Shown here: in pieces, positions 1-3,670 of the stretch
Layout: the number at the start of each line of letters is the position of its first letter
Numbering within the stretch: position 1 is the first letter of the stretch
NCBI GenBank assembly: GCA_964463145.1
Contig: CAYXBG010000094.1
Span: 1 to 6,273, forward strand
Direction of reading: 5' to 3'
Length of the DNA: 6,273 nucleotides
DNA from: CAYXBG01 sp964463145
GTDB taxonomy: Bacteria > Acidobacteriota > UBA6911 > RPQK01 > CBDAPI01
Notes under the pieces: generated by a model
Told to the model about the DNA's origin: nothing
Seen by the model: only the letters and a program-made list of their open reading frames with translations
The model's database searches: none
Position numbers and translations under genes: made by a program

Positions 1-65
1 AAGCATTTTCGCTCCATCTCATTTTGGAATCGCGCTATAAAGTTAGCTCTTTGAGTACAGCTTCA

Positions 66-94
66 ATTATAAGTCAAACACCCTGCCATATCAA
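66..94 (-). promoter_or_regulatory. Leftward sigma70-type promoter for a gene off the left edge
   Basis: Read on the minus strand, TTGATA (94 to 89, five of six bases of the -35 consensus) is followed by exactly 17 bases and a perfect TATAAT (71 to 66). Transcription would start near 59 and run off the left edge. On the same strand GGAG at 15-12 lies five bases before an ATG at 6-4, so a gene may begin right at the window edge; only two codons would be visible, so its product cannot be named. The promoter match is seen directly; its use is inferred. Confidence 0.55.
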
Positions 95-125
95 GACATA
101 AAACATTGAGAAATAAGAACTTAGT

Positions 126-146
126 TGAAATTGAATTTCAATTTCA
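126..146. repeat. 21-bp perfect palindrome, operator-like
   Basis: The arms TGAAATTGAA (126-135) and TTCAATTTCA (137-146) are exact reverse complements around a single central T. Inside it, 126-140 forms a 7-1-7 inverted repeat, TGAAATT-G-AATTTCA. This has the architecture of Fur-family boxes and matches the usual Fur arm TGATAAT at five of seven positions in each arm. It lies about 65 to 90 bases upstream of the likely start of the leftward promoter at 66-94. It could be a regulator site, but AT-rich DNA yields palindromes easily and no specific regulator can be assigned. Confidence 0.4.
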
Positions 147-226
147 TTGCTATCTTACAAGGACCATATTCAATCTAATCGACACTGTTATTTTTCGAAT
201 TATCTAGAAAAAAACATGCGCGTAGA

Positions 227-318
227 CTGAGATTTTCAGTATCCTGAAACTCTCAGAACAATGAGAACATCCTGGCGAATCTCGATGTTGACACATCGAC
301 CAGCTCGGAAAGATCTGG
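227..318. other. Cluster of three consecutive hairpins
   Basis: Three stems follow each other closely. Positions 227-239 pair with 244-256 (12 of 13 pairs, one T/C mismatch, loop TATC). Positions 282-288 pair with 293-299 (seven perfect pairs TCGATGT/ACATCGA, loop TGAC). Positions 300-306 pair with 312-318 (six of seven pairs, loop GGAAA). The first is too stable to dismiss easily. On the minus strand it is followed by a run of T only after about ten bases, so it is not a textbook terminator. The cluster may be the 5' part of a structured RNA; strand and function are unknown. Confidence 0.4.
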
Positions 319-345
319 CCATGAGTTGAGAGCTAACGATTATCG

Positions 346-433
346 GTCAGGTCCCGGCAGTAGGCGGTATCACAGAGAAAACCATAGCTGCGCAAAAAGG
401 GCAGGCTGTAAAACCCTGATTCCCCCGGCTGAC
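346..433. other. Possible multi-branched RNA fold
   Basis: GTCAG (346-350) can pair with CTGAC (429-433). This encloses two smaller stems. One is GCAG 357-360 with CTGC 388-391, stacked across an internal loop on GGT 366-368 with ACC 381-383. The other is CAGG 402-405 with CCTG 415-418. All stems are short, so this is only suggestive. Further right, GGTGAT (511-516) can pair with ATCACC (541-546). It does not match an RNA family I recognise. Confidence 0.2.
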
Positions 434-550
434 AATAGGAAAGACTTAAAGAAGCTCCCTGCTCACCTAATCAGAAACATCGACGTCCACTTTGCAGAAA
501 ATCTCCAACAGGTGATCGGCTTGGCTTGTCGGAAATAGTCATCACCCCCA

Positions 551-601
551 AAGAAAAACTTTAGGGTAGTGCTCAATTTTCACCTTTCAGGACTCCCCTA
601 A
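551..601 (-). terminator. Intrinsic terminator of the coiled-coil gene
   Basis: On the minus strand TTAGGGGAGT (601 to 592) pairs with ACTACCCTAA (570 to 561), nine of ten pairs, with a 21-base loop. It is followed at once by AGTTTTTCTTT. It begins eight bases after the stop codon of the gene ending at 610. Stem plus U-run is the layout of a Rho-independent terminator. On the plus strand no T-run follows, so it should act on leftward transcription only. Confidence 0.75.
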
Positions 602-609
602 CTAACCAG

Positions 610-1545
610 TTAGGTCTTAGGGACGCTCAAGAATCCGACAACAAACTTTTTTCCGACTCGATTAACTAGAACTTCGTAGGGCTTTCTCAGACCTTTGACG
701 TAAAAGTATATCGGCTCATTGATGTTGACCCTCTTTTTGTCCATCTTCCTGCCACTGACGACGATCTCCACATGGTAGCGCTGACGTTTAAAGTCTGTAT
801 TTCTCAAGCGAAGAGAAACATTTTGGATCTGCATGGAGCTGCCCTTTTTCTGTAACTCGAAATTATAGTAATCACGATCCAAAGATTTCTTCACTCCGCC
901 GATTTCACTACTATTGGCATCCACTGCTGTCTGTAAATTGCCCAGATTGTCTCTGTTCGCTTGTACGCCTTTGCTGTTAGAGTCCGCTACATTGCGAAGT
1001 TCCCCTACCTGTCCCGAAGTCTCGGAGAGTCGATCACTAACATCGCCTAGCCCGGTCTGTACTTCGCCCAGTCCAGTCCGAAGCCCCGCTGCTGCCTGCT
1101 GCAACTCATTGACTTCCTCTTGATCCGCTTTACGAACCGCAATGGCCTGTAATTTCTCGCCTTGCTCGGCCTGATCACTACGAATATCCGAGTAAAGTTT
1201 CTTATAGCGACCAAGCTCATCTCCCTGAGCACCCAACTGTGATTGGCTATCTTCCAAAACTTTCTGCAACCCAACGATCTCCCCTTGAGATGTTTGTAGA
1301 TTCTCAGAAACATCACCTAACTTTTGCTGGCTCGTTTCAAGTCTCAAGCTTAGTTCTTCCAGACGCTGCTGAGATTGGAAGAGAAAATATCCTAGAGCCC
1401 CTAGTACCAGAACGAGAATGACAGTAGCAACAACACTCCAGTTTTTAGAACCGGAGCTACCATTGCGGCTTGGCCCACTCTTGCTCTTATTAACCGAACC
1501 CATCAGTGGATCTTCATACTGTTTCACGCCATCGTCATCGCCCAT
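610..1545 (-). CDS. Membrane-anchored coiled-coil protein of unknown function
   Basis: The protein has 311 residues and I cannot name its function. Residues 1-35 are hydrophilic, with K20, K22, R27 and K34 before one membrane helix at about 36-56, suggesting the N-terminus is cytoplasmic and the rest lies outside the membrane. Residues 57-225 look like a coiled coil, rich in Q, E, S, L and G. They contain three tandem 14-residue units starting at L69, L83 and L97 (LETSQ, LQTSQ, LEDSQ) and seven-residue units at 158-185 (GLGEVQT, GLGDVSD and two looser copies). Residues 226-311 look like a beta-rich globular domain with no cysteine. The ATG at 1545 is chosen because a strong GGGAGG lies just before it; a GTG at 1584 would translate that ribosome binding site. 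The gene diverges from the gcv operon and ends in its own terminator. A structural or envelope role is possible but only a guess. Confidence 0.85.
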   Translation of the reverse strand: MGDDDGVKQYEDPLMGSVNKSKSGPSRNGSSGSKNWSVVATVILVLVLGALGYFLFQSQQRLEELSLRLETSQQKLGDVSENLQTSQGEIVGLQKVLEDSQSQLGAQGDELGRYKKLYSDIRSDQAEQGEKLQAIAVRKADQEEVNELQQAAAGLRTGLGEVQTGLGDVSDRLSETSGQVGELRNVADSNSKGVQANRDNLGNLQTAVDANSSEIGGVKKSLDRDYYNFELQKKGSSMQIQNVSLRLRNTDFKRQRYHVEIVVSGRKMDKKRVNINEPIYFYVKGLRKPYEVLVNRVGKKFVVGFLSVPKT

Positions 1546-1549
1546 ATTT

Positions 1550-1557
1550 CCCTCCCT
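1550..1557 (-). promoter_or_regulatory. Ribosome binding site deciding the start at 1545
   Basis: On the minus strand AGGGAGGG (1557 to 1550) sits four bases before the ATG at 1545-1543. It contains the GGAGG core. The alternative in-frame GTG at 1584 has no comparable motif before it, so the shorter 311-residue product is preferred over a 324-residue one. Confidence 0.8.
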
Positions 1558-1610
1558 CGAAAGTCTGTTTTTCCGGAACTGCACTTTACCATTCTAAACA
1601 TAAGTACTCC

Positions 1611-1629
1611 ACTATAGAGAAATTATAGT
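1611..1629. promoter_or_regulatory. 19-bp inverted repeat over the divergent promoter
   Basis: ACTATA (1611-1616) and TATAGT (1624-1629) are perfect inverted copies separated by seven bases. The right arm overlaps the minus-strand TATAAT at 1622-1627 and is itself a one-mismatch -10 on the plus strand. A protein bound here could block leftward transcription, rightward transcription, or both. The regulator is unknown, and chance symmetry in AT-rich DNA is a real alternative. Confidence 0.35.
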
Positions 1630-1685
1630 TAGTAATGTTTCATCGATGCAGATAACCACCCACAGTAAGAGCCCGTAGAGAAATT
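1615..1685 (+). repeat. 10-bp direct repeat TAGAGAAATT
   Basis: TAGAGAAATT occurs at 1615-1624 and again at 1676-1685, 61 bases apart start to start, close to six helical turns. The first copy lies within the inverted repeat at 1611-1629; the second ends 25 bases before the start codon at 1711. Paired copies in a divergent control region could be sites for one regulator. Confidence 0.35.
1622..1627 (-). promoter_or_regulatory. Candidate -10 element for the coiled-coil gene
   Basis: The minus strand reads a perfect TATAAT from 1627 to 1622. Transcription would start near 1615, giving a leader of about 70 bases before the ATG at 1545. No good -35 is found: at 17-base spacing the hexamer is TGCATC. 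The promoter would therefore be weak or need an activator. Confidence 0.4.
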
Positions 1686-1710
1686 CTGTATATGATAGGA
1701 TCGCCCCTTT

Positions 1711-2133
1711 ATGAGTACCCGTTCTTTGCTCTCAATCGTGTTCCTTGGACTAGGTTTACCAGCTTTCATCCTATACAGCACTTTCTTCAAAAGCGGAACC
1801 GGAGAACTCAAGCCAATTCCTGATCTCCAGAGATATCAGGCTGAGATACTGGGACTCTCCAACCAAAATTACCAGATTGAGGATGTTATAGACGAAGGCG
1901 GGGTTCTACGCGTCAATGCGTGGCTTCGCCAGTCAGCCGAGGGCGATCAAGAAATCGAAATGCAGACACTCAATCTCCTGTATGACGTCCTGAATTATAC
2001 AACTAAACAATTCTCCATTAGCATTTGGATGTATCGATCCCAGCAGAAATTACGCTCGGAACTTTTAGGGCTTGCTTTTTTTCGTGCTCTTACTGGTAAA
2101 ACAGTGTACAGGGACGCTAGAGCACTACAATGA
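1711..2133 (+). CDS. Small membrane-anchored protein coupled to gcvT, function unknown
   Basis: This encodes 140 residues. I do not recognise the family. Residues 5-26 (LLSIVFLGLGLPAFILYSTFF region) are a single hydrophobic segment after MSTR, best read as an N-terminal signal anchor; there is no lipobox cysteine. Residues 27-140 form a hydrophilic domain, probably outside the cytoplasmic membrane. It has a likely strand (VLRVNAWLR, from about 65), an acidic stretch, a helix (LNLLYDVLNY), a second strand (FSISIWMYRS) and a final helix around LRSELLGLAFFRAL. There are no cysteines and no obvious catalytic motif. The ATG follows AGGA at 1697-1700 by ten bases. Its TGA overlaps the gcvT ATG as ATGA, so the two are probably cotranscribed and translationally coupled. 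That says nothing certain about a role in glycine metabolism. Confidence 0.8.
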   Translation: MSTRSLLSIVFLGLGLPAFILYSTFFKSGTGELKPIPDLQRYQAEILGLSNQNYQIEDVIDEGGVLRVNAWLRQSAEGDQEIEMQTLNLLYDVLNYTTKQFSISIWMYRSQQKLRSELLGLAFFRALTGKTVYRDARALQ

Positions 2134-3221
2134 CACTGAAGAAAACGCCACTTCACAGCTCTCACCAGAAACTGAAGGCTAGGCTGGTTGATTTCGCCGG
2201 ATGGGAAATGCCTATTCAGTATTCGGGCACACTCCCAGAACACTTAGCTGTCCGAAAAAACGCAGGCCTATTCGATATCAGTCATATGGGAGAAATTGAG
2301 GTCAAAGGCTCCAATGCCACTACCGTCGTACAGCATGTGACGTGCAATAACATAGCGACCCTGACCGAAGGACAAGCTCAGTATTCAGCACTTTTAACGC
2401 ACCAGGGGACTTTTGTGGACGACGTGATTGTCTACAAATTCTCGAAATCTAACTATCTACTCTGCGTTAATGCTTCCAACACCGAAAAAGTTTTTGAGTG
2501 GATCCAGGTAAATGCTCCCAAGAAGGCTGAGATCACTAATCGAAGTAAGGATTTTGTTCAATTAGCAATTCAGGGGCCTTCTTCTCAAGAGATTCTGCAA
2601 AAAACAACTCCAACCAATCTAAGCGACCTAAACTTCTATCATTTTCGTGTCGGAAAAATCACCGGCCACCAGGCTATCATCTCAAGAACAGGCTACACTG
2701 GAGAAAAAGGCTACGAACTCTATCTATCTCCAGAAAGCGGGGCAACGATCTGGGAATCCATCTTGAGAATAGGCTTAGAACATGGCCTGCAACCGATCGG
2801 ATTGGCTGCTCGTAACACTCTTCGATTAGAAATGAAATACCCTCTTTACGGTAACGACATAGATAACACCACCACCCCGTTTGAAGCCGGATTAGACTGG
2901 ATCGTAAAATTAGATCAAGGAGAATTCATTGGACGGGATGCCCTTCTACAACAAAAGTCAAAAGGCATCAAACGGCAATTAGTTGGGTTCGAATTACTTG
3001 AGAGAGGGATACCACGTGACGGTTATCTGGTATATCTGGGGGGTATGGAAATTTCCAAAGTCACGAGTGGCAGCTACTCTCCCAGTCTTGGTAAGGGGAT
3101 TGGCCTGACATATCTTCCAAGTGAACATGCGAAAATCGGCACTGAAATTCAAATCATGATCCGAAAAGTTACCAAAACCGCAAGGATCATCGCTACACCA
3201 TTCTATAAAGGCCTGATATAG
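2130..3221 (+). CDS. gcvT: Aminomethyltransferase, glycine cleavage T protein
   Basis: This is the T protein of the cytoplasmic glycine cleavage system. It takes the aminomethyl group held on lipoylated H protein, transfers the carbon to tetrahydrofolate to make 5,10-methylene-tetrahydrofolate, and releases ammonia. The length of 363 residues is normal for the family. Family motifs in order are VDFAGWEMP (20-28), GLFDISHMG (46-54), the acidic pair D97-D98, of which the first aligns with the aspartate implicated in catalysis, SRTGYTGEKGYEL ending at 197, and LAARNTLRLE (225-234) followed by LYGNDID. The C-terminal barrel contains the usual SGSYSPSLGKGIGL segment. A226 and N229 replace the commoner G and D of GARDTLRLE, a natural variant rather than a defect. 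The start overlaps the upstream stop by four bases and has only a weak GGGA well upstream, which fits translational coupling. gcvH follows after 21 bases. Confidence 0.97.
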   Translation: MTLKKTPLHSSHQKLKARLVDFAGWEMPIQYSGTLPEHLAVRKNAGLFDISHMGEIEVKGSNATTVVQHVTCNNIATLTEGQAQYSALLTHQGTFVDDVIVYKFSKSNYLLCVNASNTEKVFEWIQVNAPKKAEITNRSKDFVQLAIQGPSSQEILQKTTPTNLSDLNFYHFRVGKITGHQAIISRTGYTGEKGYELYLSPESGATIWESILRIGLEHGLQPIGLAARNTLRLEMKYPLYGNDIDNTTTPFEAGLDWIVKLDQGEFIGRDALLQQKSKGIKRQLVGFELLERGIPRDGYLVYLGGMEISKVTSGSYSPSLGKGIGLTYLPSEHAKIGTEIQIMIRKVTKTARIIATPFYKGLI

Positions 3222-3227
3222 CTACCC

Positions 3228-3234
3228 AGGAGGA
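3228..3234 (+). promoter_or_regulatory. Strong ribosome binding site of gcvH
   Basis: AGGAGGA lies nine bases before the gcvH ATG at 3243. An earlier ATG at 3235 directly abuts this site and reads only three codons before TGA, with that stop overlapping the gcvH start; it is too close to the site to be used efficiently. Confidence 0.85.
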
Positions 3235-3242
3235 ATGAGTAA

Positions 3243-3632
3243 ATGAGTTACCCGAAAGATCTTTTATTCAGCAAAGAACATGAGTGGGTCCGACTAGAAA
3301 AAACCGTGGCCACAATAGGCATTACAGATTTTGCCCAGAACGAATTAGGAGATGTGGTATTCGTCGAAACTCGTGCTTGTGATGAAAAAATTGACTTGGG
3401 CGAGCCTATAGCCTCCCTAGAGTCAGTGAAAGCAGTATCTGACGTATACTCCCCAATCTCAGGTATCCTAAAAGAGTCTAACGAAACACTTCTCGATGCA
3501 CCTGAAAAAATTAACGACTCCCCTTATGAGGATGGATGGATTGCCCGGTTAGAGATTTCCGATTCAGGACAACTCAGTGAACTTATGTCGGCTGAGGAAT
3601 ATGCAGCCTTTGTAGCTGAGGAATCTGATTAA
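3243..3632 (+). CDS. gcvH: Glycine cleavage H protein, lipoyl carrier
   Basis: H protein is the mobile carrier of the glycine cleavage system. Its lipoyl-lysine accepts the aminomethyl group from P protein, presents it to T protein, and is reoxidised by dihydrolipoyl dehydrogenase. The 129 residues match the length of the E. coli protein. The lipoylation site is K63 in LESVKAVSDVYSPISG, the typical ESVKA hairpin. The N-terminus (KEHEWVR), the GITDFAQNELGDVVFVE segment and the C-terminal SPYEDGWIARLE and LMSAEEYAAFV regions are all standard. It lies between gcvT (21-base gap) and gcvP (38-base gap) and is evidently in one operon with them. A lipoyl ligase or lipoyl synthase would be needed to activate it; none is seen here. 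Confidence 0.98.
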   Translation: MSYPKDLLFSKEHEWVRLEKTVATIGITDFAQNELGDVVFVETRACDEKIDLGEPIASLESVKAVSDVYSPISGILKESNETLLDAPEKINDSPYEDGWIARLEISDSGQLSELMSAEEYAAFVAEESD

Positions 3633-3653
3633 ATTAGTATCCCCAAGACTGTA

Positions 3654-3660
3654 GAGGTGA
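3654..3660 (+). promoter_or_regulatory. Ribosome binding site of gcvP
   Basis: GAGGTGA, complementary to the 16S rRNA tail, lies ten bases before the ATG at 3671. This supports the first ATG over an in-frame ATG four codons later at 3683. Confidence 0.8.
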
Positions 3661-3670
3661 GATAATTTCC

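Larger units (their letters stand above)
95..550. other. Non-coding region without a supported gene
   Basis: No reading frame here is convincing. The only open stretch of note (326-538, plus) opens with TTG, has no good ribosome binding site and codes for a composition unlike a folded protein. Up to about 226 the DNA is strongly AT-rich. From about 300 to 546 it is more GC-balanced and rich in short inverted repeats, described separately. No tRNA, tmRNA, RNase P RNA or CRISPR signature is visible. Confidence 0.6.

Noticed and set aside
345..370. Resemblance to bacterial SRP RNA (GGTCAGGTCC)
   Set aside because: The bases after it lack the required GGAA loop and the AGCAG segment, so the ten-base match is probably chance.
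326..538. 70-residue plus-strand open frame
   Set aside because: It starts with TTG, lacks a good ribosome binding site, has no recognisable domain and lies across several inverted repeats.
511..546. GGTGAT/ATCACC stem as a terminator
   Set aside because: No T-run follows on either strand and the loop is long.
914..1421. Plus and minus open frames overlapping the coiled-coil gene
   Set aside because: They are alternative-frame shadows; the 610-1545 frame has the binding site, terminator and coherent protein architecture.
1546..1584. GTG start at 1584 for the coiled-coil gene
   Set aside because: The extra 13 residues translate the ribosome binding site of the ATG at 1545, and no binding site precedes the GTG.
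1691..1696. TATGAT as the -10 of the gcv operon
   Set aside because: There is no -35 at suitable spacing, and the start would fall after the AGGA binding site at 1697-1700.
3235..3246. Three-codon ORF before gcvH
   Set aside because: Its ATG lies directly against the Shine-Dalgarno sequence, too close for efficient initiation.
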